34,725 bases of DNA from an uncultured Clostridia bacterium (GCA_946407065.1 CAMJMQ010000026.1:1-34725); one strand, 5' to 3'; positions 16,097 through 24,006 are shown, numbered from the stretch's first letter. Notes: generated by a model not told the origin, from the letters alone. A program made the numbers and translations.

Positions 16097-17269
16097 TTAT
16101 GCGCTCTGAACTTCTTTTTCGTCGGTATTCAGTATCGAATCGATATACTTGTTCGCCATTTCCAGATTGGCGTTGGTAAATGACTCAAACGCGTCACAGT
16201 AGGTATTCATAGTGACGGTGATGTCCGTGTGACCGAGCAGCTTTTGCAGTACCTTCGGCTGCATCCCGCCCTCGATGCACCTCGTCGCGTAGGTGTGTCT
16301 GAGCGAATGCAAATCTACCCTGCCGTCGACCGTTTCGTCGATGATATCATATTTCTCAAGCACCCGCGCGAACTGTGCATTGACCTGATTGGTCGTGATC
16401 AGCTTTTTCTTCCTCATGAAGATCTGACCGGATTGCTTATCCTGAACACAGTTTTTCAGGATCTCCCTCACCTTCTCGCTCATCGGCAGTGTTCTCGAAC
16501 CTGCCTCCGTCTTAGCGGATTCACCGAGGATCGCCCTGCCCTTTTCGCCGCGGGTGACGGTCTTGTTGACGGAGATCGTATTGAAGGTAAAGTTGACATC
16601 CTTGACCTGCAAGGCGTTGATCTCTCCCATTCTCATACCCGTCAGCATGGAGATCAGCATTTGATCACTGTAGTGGATGTCCTCCGTCGTCAGCACCTCA
16701 TACAACCGCTTCTGCTCTTCCACCGTCAGCGCCCTGACCTTCTCTTTTTTCTTTCGTGATCGGGGCTTTTTGACGTCATCCATCGGATTCTCGGTGATGA
16801 TCTTCCTCTTCATCGCTTCCTTAAAGGTCGCCTTGAGCATCTGATGCAGCTTGTTGATGGTCGATTGCGAATACCAGATCTGCTTGAGCATGAAATCCTT
16901 GAGCTGCATGACCGTTGCCGCTTGCAGAGGCGTATTGTAAATCGGCTCCAACCCTTTCAGCGTTGACAGGTGCCGAAAGTAGGTACTGTCCTTGATCTCA
17001 TTCAGGTTATACGATTCGTCGATCATCTGTTTCGCCAGATGGTAGATCGTGATCTCGCTCTTATCCGTGAAAGTACCGGTATGGATGCCGTATTCAATTT
17101 GCTTGATTTTGTCTGCGACTTCCTTACGCGTTTTGCCGTAAACCGACTTGCGATTCGGTCTGCCGTCCTCTTTAAAGCCGATACAGATTTGACCCTGCCA
17201 GTGCTTCTTGTTCTCCACATAGTAGATTGTATGGCTTCCGTTTGCGTTTCGTGTTTTCTTACGAGGCAT
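16097..17269 (-). CDS. int: tyrosine-family integrase
   Basis: This protein has 390 residues, the usual size for Tn916/phage-type integrases. An N-terminal arm-binding region (about 10-50, HWQGQICIGF..GRPNRKSVYGKTRKEV) and a SAM-like core-binding domain precede the catalytic domain. That domain has Arg in LTGMRMGEINALQ, HSLRHTYATR, GHTDITVTM and the nucleophile Tyr357 in MNTYCDAF, so the active site looks complete. It probably recombines the tRNA-Leu end (31513-31532) with the copy at 13994-14013. The ATG at 17269 has AGGGGG about 8 nt upstream; a GTG two codons earlier is less likely. The XRE gene lies 29 nt upstream on the same strand. Confidence 0.95.
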   Translation of the reverse strand: MPRKKTRNANGSHTIYYVENKKHWQGQICIGFKEDGRPNRKSVYGKTRKEVADKIKQIEYGIHTGTFTDKSEITIYHLAKQMIDESYNLNEIKDSTYFRHLSTLKGLEPIYNTPLQAATVMQLKDFMLKQIWYSQSTINKLHQMLKATFKEAMKRKIITENPMDDVKKPRSRKKKEKVRALTVEEQKRLYEVLTTEDIHYSDQMLISMLTGMRMGEINALQVKDVNFTFNTISVNKTVTRGEKGRAILGESAKTEAGSRTLPMSEKVREILKNCVQDKQSGQIFMRKKKLITTNQVNAQFARVLEKYDIIDETVDGRVDLHSLRHTYATRCIEGGMQPKVLQKLLGHTDITVTMNTYCDAFESFTNANLEMANKYIDSILNTDEKEVQSA

Positions 17270-17298
17270 TTTCACACCCCCTTAATCATTTTTTCAAT

Positions 17299-17916
17299 TC
17301 AGTTGTTATCAGGTAAATCCTTTTTCAATAACTTAATTTGGCTTTCTTCTTCTGAACACATTCGTTTCAAATTTGAAATCAACAATGTTTGAAAACGATA
17401 TAGTTCAAAATCAGTTTGAAATACTGCGTCCTTATAAGATTGATATGCTATTTGCTTTTCAGATGAATCCTTAAAAACATCATGATAAGTCTTTAAGCAT
17501 TCTCCTTGTTTTAGCAAACAATTCTGATAATTCTTGGCTGTGTATGCAATATGATGTAGCATATGCATTTGTAACGCTTTTTCAAGAAAAGGTTTAGCAT
17601 CTGTGTAATTTAAATCTGCATACAGACTTTTCAATGAATCATTGGATATCCCTAAATAATCACATAATTGTTTCATATCCTGATCCTGCTCTTCATTCAC
17701 ACGGGAGGAAGAGAACCCTACCAGATAATCAGTAGACACTCCATAGTATTTAGCAATTCTTGCCGCTACCTCAATATCCGGTTTACGTTGTCCTTTTTCG
17801 TAGTATTCCAAACTAGCACGTGAAATACCTAATGCATCAGCAACCTCTTGTCGCCTTAAGCCTTTTTCCTCACGTAATCCAGTTAGCCTTTCTGAAAAAA
17901 CATTACCAAGTAACAT
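17299..17916 (-). CDS. XRE-family repressor of the element
   Basis: This protein has 205 residues. An N-terminal HTH_3 domain (about 8-65, LREEKGLRRQEVADALGISRASLEYYEKGQRKPDIEVAARIAKYYGVSTDYLVG) is followed by a helical tail of about 140 residues with no recognised domain. The Met at 17916 is preferred: GAGAG lies upstream, and the extra 30 codons of the open frame fall in the A/T-rich operator region. It is divergent from the small HTH and excisionase genes and just upstream of the integrase. This is the usual layout for a master repressor that keeps an integrated element silent. Confidence 0.88.
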   Translation of the reverse strand: MLLGNVFSERLTGLREEKGLRRQEVADALGISRASLEYYEKGQRKPDIEVAARIAKYYGVSTDYLVGFSSSRVNEEQDQDMKQLCDYLGISNDSLKSLYADLNYTDAKPFLEKALQMHMLHHIAYTAKNYQNCLLKQGECLKTYHDVFKDSSEKQIAYQSYKDAVFQTDFELYRFQTLLISNLKRMCSEEESQIKLLKKDLPDNN

Positions 17917-17979
17917 GATATTCACACTCTCTTGTCTATTATTGTTGCTGCGATAAACTTCGACAAATAACGTATATAT

Positions 17980-18049
17980 GTTGCTGTAATATATTTTCAG
18001 CAACAATTATCATCATCGTTATCATACAACAACGATTGTTAATTGTCAA
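17980..18049 (-). promoter_or_regulatory. divergent regulatory region with repressor promoter and dyads
   Basis: The minus-strand promoter TTGACA (18049-18044), 17 bp, TATGAT (18026-18021) drives the XRE gene. Inside its spacer is AACAA-CGA-TTGTT (18028-18040). Further dyad GTTGCTG/CAGCAAC lies at 17980-17986/17998-18004. Both are candidate operators for the XRE protein. Confidence 0.7.
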
Positions 18050-18079
18050 GCATTTTTCAAAGGATAGGAGGTGAAGTCC

Positions 18080-18292
18080 ATGAACAGCAATCAGGATCTA
18101 AAAGCATATGCCAAACACAAGGGCGTTTTTCTGTGGGAACTTGCAGAATATCTAAGCATCAGCGAAGCAACTTTTACCCGCAGACTGCGCCGAGAGCTAT
18201 CGGAGGATAGCAAATCCAAAATGATATTGTATATCGACAACATTTCCGCAAAAAAGGCAAAAGAAAAGCCATCACGGTCTCGCACACCGTAA
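18080..18292 (+). CDS. small HTH protein of the element control region
   Basis: This protein has 70 residues, mostly one helix-turn-helix (AKHKGVFLWELAEYLSISEATFTRRLRREL). AGGAGG at 18066-18071 places the start at the ATG at 18080 rather than the in-frame GTG at 18071. It is divergent from the XRE repressor and first in the excision/transfer gene set, a position often held by a Cro-like or activator protein. An imperfect hairpin (GCCAT.ACGGT / ACCGT.ATGGC, 18268-18296) overlaps the stop codon. Confidence 0.75.
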   Translation: MNSNQDLKAYAKHKGVFLWELAEYLSISEATFTRRLRRELSEDSKSKMILYIDNISAKKAKEKPSRSRTP

Positions 18293-18393
18293 TGGCAATT
18301 AAAACTACGACGTAAATCACAGCTTTTCTGTTAGTAGTATAACACTTTCGTCAAGCTGCGTAAACACTTAATCCAAAGGAAGTGAAATTGCTT

Positions 18394-18624
18394 ATGACCC
18401 CCAAAATTATCGAATCCCAGACAACACCAGGAGCTGCTATTACCGGTGACTGCGAGAATATAGCATTTCTTGACACAAAGGCAGTCGCTAAGTATCTCGG
18501 TTGTTCCTTGCCTACTGCCAGACAGATCATGTACCGTTCTGATTTCCCGTTGATCAAGGTCGGAAAGAATCTGCGCGTTGAACGCTCAGCACTAAAAGAA
18601 TGGGCGCAAACTCGTCACATCTGA
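18394..18624 (+). CDS. excisionase-family (HTH_17) DNA-binding protein
   Basis: This protein has 76 residues. The MerR-like winged helix AVAKYLGCSLPTARQIMYRSDFPLIKVGKNLRVERSALKEW is typical of excisionase-type helpers, which bend att DNA and bias the integrase toward excision. AAGGA at 18376-18380 is 13 nt from the ATG at 18394. A TTG at 18388 has better spacing (7 nt), so the protein may be two residues longer. It is followed 12 nt later by the DUF6291 gene. Confidence 0.8.
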   Translation: MTPKIIESQTTPGAAITGDCENIAFLDTKAVAKYLGCSLPTARQIMYRSDFPLIKVGKNLRVERSALKEWAQTRHI

Positions 18625-18636
18625 GAGGTAACTTTG

Positions 18637-19050
18637 ATGACCGGAATGGATTATTTTCCTTTGATATTTTCCGGTGAAGAGCAAGTCTTTTTACTCGATG
18701 ACCATCAGATCGCAGTGCTCCTCAGAGCATTATTCACCTACTCCCGGGCGTACTCACAAGGAGAGAATCTTGAAATTGAGATTGACGATCCGATGGTGCG
18801 AATTGTCTTTGTCGGGCTGTTTGGTGCAGTCCGAGAGCGCTTCGATGAGTATCGCCGTAAGTGTGAGATCAACAGTATGAACGCACGGGGACATGGCGCT
18901 CCGAAAGGTAATCAAAACGCAAGAAAGGTTACAGAAGAAGAGATTGAAAGGGCAAGAAACGATCTACGAAACGGCAATTTACATGCCGCTAAAACGATCG
19001 TTGACAGTATTGTTCAGCGCACAAACTTCTCTTCTGAGGACGGTTATTAA
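18637..19050 (+). CDS. DUF6291-type protein of mobile elements
   Basis: This protein has 137 residues. The N-terminus YFPLIFSGEEQVFLLDDHQIAVLLRALFTYSRAY, the middle VRIVFVGLFGAVRERFDEYRRKCEINS and the linker GAPKGNQNARK fit DUF6291, found in phages and conjugative elements, probably in DNA replication or transfer. This assignment is from memory of the family. The ATG at 18637 has AGAGG 8 nt upstream; the TTG one codon earlier is less likely. It lies between the excisionase-like gene and the MobC-like gene. Confidence 0.7.
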   Translation: MTGMDYFPLIFSGEEQVFLLDDHQIAVLLRALFTYSRAYSQGENLEIEIDDPMVRIVFVGLFGAVRERFDEYRRKCEINSMNARGHGAPKGNQNARKVTEEEIERARNDLRNGNLHAAKTIVDSIVQRTNFSSEDGY

Positions 19051-19057
19051 AACAGTT

Positions 19058-19133
19058 CTCGTTATAAAAGATAATAACGGTATAATCTTAACGAGCAGAC
19101 CCTTTGTGTTCCAAGCAGTACACAAAGGGTAAA
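19058..19133 (+). other. candidate oriT, copy 1
   Basis: Two nested dyads lie just upstream of the MobC-like gene: CTCGTTA/TAACGAG (19058-19064/19089-19095) and ACCCTTTGTG/CACAAAGGGT (19099-19108/19121-19130). A short GGGA-GGTC-TCCC hairpin follows at about 19142. A related inverted copy lies at 19684-19735 (43 of 52 positions match by hand alignment). No nick site is known. Confidence 0.5.
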
Positions 19134-19183
19134 ACTCGTCAGGGAGGTCTCCCCTGTAACCCCCGAAAGAAGGTGAAAAAACT

Positions 19184-19588
19184 TTGAGAAAGTATACTAT
19201 CGATAAACACATTCGCCTGACCAAAGAAGAAGCTCAAGATTGGAAACGCAAAGCAGAGATGATTGGCTTCAAAGAATCGAGCATGGTACGGGCGCTGGTC
19301 GACGGCTATGAGCCAAAGGAAAAGCCCGACTTCCAATTCTTTGCAGCGATGAATTGCATTACCGAGTTCGCCGATGAAATCCGAAGGCTGAGAAACACGA
19401 TCCAATCCACCGGCAGCGTTGACACCGACGAACTCCGTAAAGAGATCAGATGGTGGCAGAAACTCCGCAGAGATTTGGAGGTAAGGTATCTTGCACCGGA
19501 TCCCGGCTTCATGCTCTGGCATAAGCTGCCGAAAGAGTTGCAGATCAGATACTCCGGACAGCTCAGAAAAACCGGTACAAAACAATAA
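19184..19588 (+). CDS. MobC-like relaxosome accessory protein
   Basis: This protein has 134 residues from a TTG start with AAGG 10 nt upstream. The N-terminus (KYTIDKHIRLTKEEAQDWKRKAEMIGFKESSMVRALV) is a ribbon-helix-helix fold seen in MobC-type proteins, which bind oriT and help the relaxase. The middle is helical (EFADEIRRLRNTIQ, ELRKEIRWWQKLRRDLEVR). In related elements a relaxase gene follows directly; here a terminator follows 5 nt after the stop and no relaxase is found. Two oriT-like sequences flank the gene in inverted orientation. Confidence 0.7.
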   Translation: MRKYTIDKHIRLTKEEAQDWKRKAEMIGFKESSMVRALVDGYEPKEKPDFQFFAAMNCITEFADEIRRLRNTIQSTGSVDTDELRKEIRWWQKLRRDLEVRYLAPDPGFMLWHKLPKELQIRYSGQLRKTGTKQ

Positions 19589-19593
19589 CCCGA

Positions 19594-19628
19594 CGGAGCA
19601 GCTACGAAAGTAACTGCTCCGCTTTTTC
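19594..19628 (+). terminator. terminator of the MobC-like gene
   Basis: CGGAGCAG/CTGCTCCG plus TAC/GTA (19594-19605/19610-19621) has a GAAA loop and is followed by CTTTTTCTTT. Confidence 0.85.
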
Positions 19629-19683
19629 TTTGTGTCTATTTCCATTCTGTCAGGATACGCAGGGGCTTGGGCGCTCCCAACTC

Positions 19684-19735
19684 TTCACCGTTTGTGTACC
19701 GCAAGGAGCACAAATGGTCTGCTTGCTAAGATTAT
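19684..19735 (-). other. candidate oriT, inverted copy 2
   Basis: On the minus strand this repeats ATAATCTTA, AGCAGACC, TTTGTG and GTACACAAA of copy 1 in the same order and spacing, including the dyad ACC.TTTGTG/CACAAA.GGT. A TTGGG-AGCG-CCCAA hairpin follows at the same relative place. No gene accompanies it. Confidence 0.5.
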
Positions 19736-19740
19736 GCAGT

Positions 19741-20320
19741 TTTTCTTCCCTTTCACTATGTCAAATACTTTCTCCCGATCGCATATCTGCATGACGTCAC
19801 TTTGCTGTCATCATCCGATTTCGTGACGTCATTCTGCTGTCATTTTTCGGTGTCATTTTCGTCCCTTTTCGTGCCACATTGGCACCAATTCCGGCGCCTC
19901 AATAATTCAGCAGTGCCACTTTGGCACAAAATCGTCTCCACCCGTCGTCAGCTCTGTCCCCATAGCACAGCAAAAAAAACAAGCGACCGCTTGTTTCCCA
20001 AACGATCGCCTGCGAATCAATCAAATAAGCAAATAATTAAAAAAGTAAAGAAAATGCTATCATTTCATACAAATGTGCAAGTAATGGTTGTTGCGGTTTT
20101 TTTGAAATAATTTACATCTACCACATATCGGTATTGTAATTAGTCCATTTTTGTTATCAATTAGACCACTTTTGCAACTGTTTGGACCACTTTTGTAGGA
20201 AGAATAAACCATGAATATAATCCTAAATTGATTTCGGGATTACTATTTTGATTTATTTATTTTGATTTGATTCGTTTACTCTATTCTCCACTAAATTTCA
20301 ATATATTTTGTTGAAAATGA
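19741..20320. other. gene-free stretch rich in palindromes and repeats
   Basis: No ORF here has a ribosome-binding site and a recognisable product. TGACGTCA occurs at 19792-19799 and 19824-19831 (32 bp apart), each followed by a TGCTGTCAT block. GTGCCA-N3-TGGCAC occurs at 19871-19885 and 19913-19927 (42 bp apart). The hairpin AAACAAGCG/CGCTTGTTT lies at 19977-19985/19988-19996. A phased triple repeat lies at 20140-20196. It is where a relaxase or replication gene would be expected, so it may be a deletion scar. Confidence 0.6.
20140..20196 (+). repeat. three direct repeats with a 21-bp period
   Basis: TTAGTCCATTTTTGT (20140), TTAGACCACTTTTGC (20161) and TTGGACCACTTTTGT (20182) are each exactly 21 bp apart. 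They resemble the multiple terminal repeats of IS21-family elements, but no istA/istB is present. Iterons or operators are the alternative. Confidence 0.65.
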
Positions 20321-20364
20321 TTGTACCAGATCGTTCTGTATGATATACTTTGTTTAAGTATATC
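20321..20364 (+). promoter_or_regulatory. promoter and operator of the TIR/type I operon
   Basis: TTGTAC (20321-20326), a 17-bp spacer and TATACT (20344-20349). The -10 lies within the perfect 9-bp inverted repeat GATATACTT/AAGTATATC (20342-20350/20356-20364), which could be a repressor site over the start point or a leader hairpin. AAGGAG precedes the ATG at 20386. Confidence 0.65.
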
Positions 20365-20385
20365 TATAATTGTAAGGAGAAATAA

Positions 20386-21258
20386 ATGAGCGTAGATCAA
20401 TATCAACGTACAGTTAATAGTCTTGATAAAGAAATAGCAGATTTAGCAAAGAAAAAAGCAGCCGCTGATCAAAAAGCGTCAAGTGAGAGCAAGAAGGCTA
20501 GTGATATAAAAATCACTAAAAGCATGTCTGAGGCTACTGTTAAGTCCAAAATGAGGCAAATTGAGTCTCATACTAACGCAAGCATAAAAGCGTCATCTGA
20601 AAGCGCTGTATTAGCAAAAAAGATTGCTGAAAAGCAAACAAAGCGGAATGACGCCTATCAAAAGCTGCAGAGGGAACAACTAAAGGAGCAGAAGAAAGAA
20701 CAAGTTGCTCAACAAAAAGCGATGGACAGTATGCGCCAGCAGTATGAAGATCAAATAATGGAGTTACAAAGATTAATCCCCGTTCCAAATCAATCAGAAC
20801 AAGCCATGGATTCATCAGAAGAATATGATGTTTTTGTTTCTCATGCATGGGAAGATAAAGAGTCATTTGTTGATGAATTTGTTCAAGAGCTTAGGGCGAG
20901 AGATATTAAGGTATGGTATGATACTTCCCAAATGAAATGGGGAGATTCTATGAGAAAACGAATAGATGAAGGGTTGAGCCATTCAAAATTCGGAGTTGCA
21001 ATATTATCTCCGGATTATATTGCAGAGGGAAAGTATTGGACAAAAGCAGAATTAAATGGTCTTTTTCAACTTGAGAGTGTAAACGGAAAAATGCTTCTCC
21101 CAATATGGCATAATCTTACCAAAAAGCAGGTTATTGAATTCAGTCCGATTATTGCAGATAAACTCGCTATGACGACTGCAACAATGACGCCGGGTGAAAT
21201 CGCAGATGAATTAGTTAAACTGCTTCCTGAAAAAGCTGAGACGGAAAATCAAGACTAA
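20386..21258 (+). CDS. coiled-coil TIR-domain protein, putative NADase effector
   Basis: This protein has 290 residues. The first 130 residues are a highly charged Lys/Glu/Ala coiled coil. The TIR domain spans about 145-280: YDVFVSHAWEDK (147-158), VWYDTSQMKWGDSMRKRIDEGLSHSKFGVAILSPDYI, then WTKAE with Glu222 at the position of the catalytic glutamate of NAD-cleaving TIR domains. It has no membrane span. It starts after AAGGAG and ends 17 nt before hsdM, so it is the first gene of the operon. TIR proteins in bacterial defence usually act as abortive-infection effectors, triggered by oligomerisation, which the coiled coil could provide. That it senses the restriction complex or the KAP ATPase is inference. 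Confidence 0.92.
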   Translation: MSVDQYQRTVNSLDKEIADLAKKKAAADQKASSESKKASDIKITKSMSEATVKSKMRQIESHTNASIKASSESAVLAKKIAEKQTKRNDAYQKLQREQLKEQKKEQVAQQKAMDSMRQQYEDQIMELQRLIPVPNQSEQAMDSSEEYDVFVSHAWEDKESFVDEFVQELRARDIKVWYDTSQMKWGDSMRKRIDEGLSHSKFGVAILSPDYIAEGKYWTKAELNGLFQLESVNGKMLLPIWHNLTKKQVIEFSPIIADKLAMTTATMTPGEIADELVKLLPEKAETENQD

Positions 21259-21275
21259 ACAACGAGGTATAAGAT

Positions 21276-22874
21276 ATGGCACGAAAAAAGGCAGAAGAGA
21301 AGCTGAATCTGGATACGATACTGTTTAAGTGTCGTGATATACTGCGTCAGGCACGCAACTCAGGATCTTTTTTTGAAAAACGCGATATGATGCTCACGCT
21401 GGTATTCCTGCGTTTTATCGGCGAGAAGTTTGAGGATGGAATCGAGAATCTCTGCAAAAAACTTGAAGAACAAGGATTAGATCCGAATGACGAAGAAATC
21501 AGAACAGCTTTTTTTGATGATCCCACCTTTACGGATGGCACCTATAATGTACCGATAGATGCGCGCTGGTCAACCATTATTGACACTCCGGCGCCTAAGC
21601 TGAACGCTGCTTTAGATACTGCGCTCAAGAGTTTATCAAAGGATAAAGACTTAAAAGGCTGCTTTATTGAAGGTACCTTTACCACCCGCAATTTAGCCCC
21701 GAATGATATCAAAAAGCTCGTCGATGAAGTCAGTAAAATCAACCACAAAACATTTGGGGAAGAAAAAGACCTGATTGGTCGCGTATACGAATACTTCCTC
21801 AAGGAATTCGCAGTCAATGCGACTAAGGAAGAGGGCGAGTTCTACACGCCGCATGACGTAGTCCAGTTGATTGCAACCATGATTGAACCATTTGACGGAA
21901 CATTATACGATCCCTGCTGTGGTTCGGGCGGTATGTTTATTCAGAGCACCGATCTGGTACGCGCCAAACAGGGAGATACCAGTCGAATCAATGTGTTTGG
22001 TCAGGAAAAAGAACCGGCAACTTATCGATTGGCAAAGATGAATCTTGCTTTGCGCGGAATCAGCCATCACCTTGGAGAAATGGCAGACTCTTCCTTCACG
22101 CATGATCTGCACAAGGGTTTATATTTTGACTATATCATGGCGAATCCGCCGTTTAATCTCAAGGGGTGGTATGACAGTAATCTGAAGAATGACCCTCGCT
22201 GGGTGGATTATGCTGTCCCTCCCGAGAGCAACGCAAACTATGCGTGGATCCTTCATATGCTGTCCCATCTGAAACCACTGAAAGGTGTTGCCGGTTTTCT
22301 GCTTGCCAACGGCGCCTTAGGTGACAGCGATACAGTAGATATTCGCTCAAAGCTGATTCAAAATGATAAAGTTGAGGCGATTATTATTCTCCCTCGAGAA
22401 CTGTTTATCACAACAGATATCAGTGTTACTCTCTGGATCCTCAATCAGAACAAGAAAGGCGGAGAGTATCACGGCAGACAGCTGCGCAACCGTGAGCACG
22501 AGATACTCTTTATGGATTTGCGTCAATGGCGAGAGAATCCAGTAAAGGGAGAAAACAAGAAGAAAGTACGTCTATTGACCGATCAGATCGAGCGTGCAGC
22601 ATATATCTATCATATTTGGCAGAGTGAGGGCACAGACGGGAGTAACTATGCTATTCCGGAGCTGTATCGCAGCGTCGGTTTAGAAGAGATTAAGAAAAAT
22701 AATTGGAGCCTTGTTCCCAGCAAGTATATTGAGTTCATCGACCATGATCTCGAGATTGATTTCCCTGCTGAAATGGCTCGTATTCAGCAGGAAATGCACG
22801 ATGTCATCGCACAAGAGAAAGAGTCTCAAAAGATGCTGGATGATGCGTTCAGGGGGATTGGATATGAGTTATAA
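21276..22874 (+). CDS. hsdM: type I restriction-modification DNA methyltransferase subunit
   Basis: This protein has 532 residues, normal for HsdM. An N-terminal helical HsdM_N domain (about 10-150) precedes the Rossmann methyltransferase. That has the AdoMet motif DPCCGSGGMF (212-221) and the catalytic NPPF (290-293), which fits N6-adenine methylation. With HsdS it forms the M2S methylase and with HsdR the restriction complex. GAGG lies 9 nt before the ATG. Its end overlaps hsdS by 11 nt, so the two are translationally coupled. Confidence 0.97.
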   Translation: MARKKAEEKLNLDTILFKCRDILRQARNSGSFFEKRDMMLTLVFLRFIGEKFEDGIENLCKKLEEQGLDPNDEEIRTAFFDDPTFTDGTYNVPIDARWSTIIDTPAPKLNAALDTALKSLSKDKDLKGCFIEGTFTTRNLAPNDIKKLVDEVSKINHKTFGEEKDLIGRVYEYFLKEFAVNATKEEGEFYTPHDVVQLIATMIEPFDGTLYDPCCGSGGMFIQSTDLVRAKQGDTSRINVFGQEKEPATYRLAKMNLALRGISHHLGEMADSSFTHDLHKGLYFDYIMANPPFNLKGWYDSNLKNDPRWVDYAVPPESNANYAWILHMLSHLKPLKGVAGFLLANGALGDSDTVDIRSKLIQNDKVEAIIILPRELFITTDISVTLWILNQNKKGGEYHGRQLRNREHEILFMDLRQWRENPVKGENKKKVRLLTDQIERAAYIYHIWQSEGTDGSNYAIPELYRSVGLEEIKKNNWSLVPSKYIEFIDHDLEIDFPAEMARIQQEMHDVIAQEKESQKMLDDAFRGIGYEL

Positions 22875-24006
22875 TCCAAAAACACCGTTTCCAAACGCTC
22901 CAAGAGTAAGACTTGGAGACTATATTAAGCGCTCCACAGTAAACAATAAAGATTTAAAATATGGCATTGAGTTGATCCAAGGAGTAACAAACAAGGGAAA
23001 GTTTTCAATACCAAAAGGTAGCACTTTGGAAATAGATCTAAAGCCTTATAAACTGGTTGACAATGGGGCATTTGTCTATAATCCATCAAGATTAAATATT
23101 GGGTCATTAGCTTATCGCACAGAAGGCTTTTGCATTGTTTCTCATCTATACATTGTATTCTATCTAAATGATGAAGGAAAAAAGCGAATTAATCCAGAGT
23201 ATCTTTATATGTATTTTCGCAGAGAAGAATTCTATAGAGAAGTTACTTTCAGAAACTTCGGAAGCCAAAGACCTGAGTTTAATTTCAATGATATGAGTGA
23301 ATTAGAAATCCCTTTACCTGAATTAACTGTTCAGCAGAAGTATGTTGACGTCTACAATGCCATGGTTGCCAATCAGCAGAGTTACGAACGCGGATTGGAT
23401 GACTTGAAACTCGTCTGTGACGGTTATATTGAAGATTTGCGTAGAAAAATGCCATGTAAGAAAATCGGACCATATATCCACAGGCATGATATTCGTAACG
23501 GTCAAAACGGAACAAAAAACGTAATGGGCATCAGTACATCAAAGGAATTTCGTGAACCTTCTGCTAAAGTAAACCGAAATGAACTATCCAACTATAAAGT
23601 AGTAAAACCGCGTCAGATTGGATTTGTTCAGACAACTCACAATGAAAAAGTGTTTGCATATGCATTCAATAATACAGATGAAGATATTGTAGTTTCCTCG
23701 GTAAATGAAGTCTTTTCTACAGAGGAGGACAAGTTATATCCGGAATACCTATGTATGTTTTTCAACCGAACTGAGTTTGACAGGTACGCTCGATTCCATT
23801 CGTGGGGGTCAGCAAGAGAAACATTCACGTGGAATGATTTACTAGAAGTGCAGATACCCATTCCCGATATTAAAGTTCAAAAAGCTATCGCAGATATTTA
23901 TACCGTTTACAAAAAACGCAAAGCAATCAATGAGCAACTCAAAGCTCAGATAAAAAACATCTGCCCGATTTTGATAAAAGGGTCATTGGAGGAAGGGAAG
24001 CAATGA
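22864..24006 (+). CDS. hsdS: type I restriction-modification specificity subunit
   Basis: This protein has 380 residues from the ATG at 22864, inside the end of hsdM. It has two target-recognition domains, each ending in a conserved helix region. The first has NFGSQRPEFNFNDMSELEIPLPELTVQQ and the second SWGSARETFTWNDLLEVQIPIPDIKVQ, in separate strands and helices. This is a complete two-half HsdS that would read a split site. Its A/T-richer sequence compared with hsdM and hsdR fits frequent exchange of specificity genes. It ends with ATGA shared with the KAP gene (4-nt overlap). Confidence 0.95.
   Translation: MSYNPKTPFPNAPRVRLGDYIKRSTVNNKDLKYGIELIQGVTNKGKFSIPKGSTLEIDLKPYKLVDNGAFVYNPSRLNIGSLAYRTEGFCIVSHLYIVFYLNDEGKKRINPEYLYMYFRREEFYREVTFRNFGSQRPEFNFNDMSELEIPLPELTVQQKYVDVYNAMVANQQSYERGLDDLKLVCDGYIEDLRRKMPCKKIGPYIHRHDIRNGQNGTKNVMGISTSKEFREPSAKVNRNELSNYKVVKPRQIGFVQTTHNEKVFAYAFNNTDEDIVVSSVNEVFSTEEDKLYPEYLCMFFNRTEFDRYARFHSWGSARETFTWNDLLEVQIPIPDIKVQKAIADIYTVYKKRKAINEQLKAQIKNICPILIKGSLEEGKQ

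Noticed and set aside
16229..16759. Plus-strand ORF of 176 codons inside the integrase
   Set aside because: It is antisense to the catalytic domain; the integrase frame has all catalytic residues.
19139..19645. Minus-strand ORF of 168 codons opposite the MobC-like gene
   Set aside because: It covers the oriT-like region and terminator; no start signal. The plus-strand gene has a ribbon-helix-helix pattern.
19802..20110. Plus-strand ORF of 102 codons in the palindrome region
   Set aside because: It starts at a TTG without a ribosome-binding site and its residues only reflect the palindromes. It could be a pseudogene fragment but cannot be supported.
19792..20196. Possible CRISPR array
   Set aside because: Repeats are few, of different kinds and separated by unequal or too short spacers; no cas genes.
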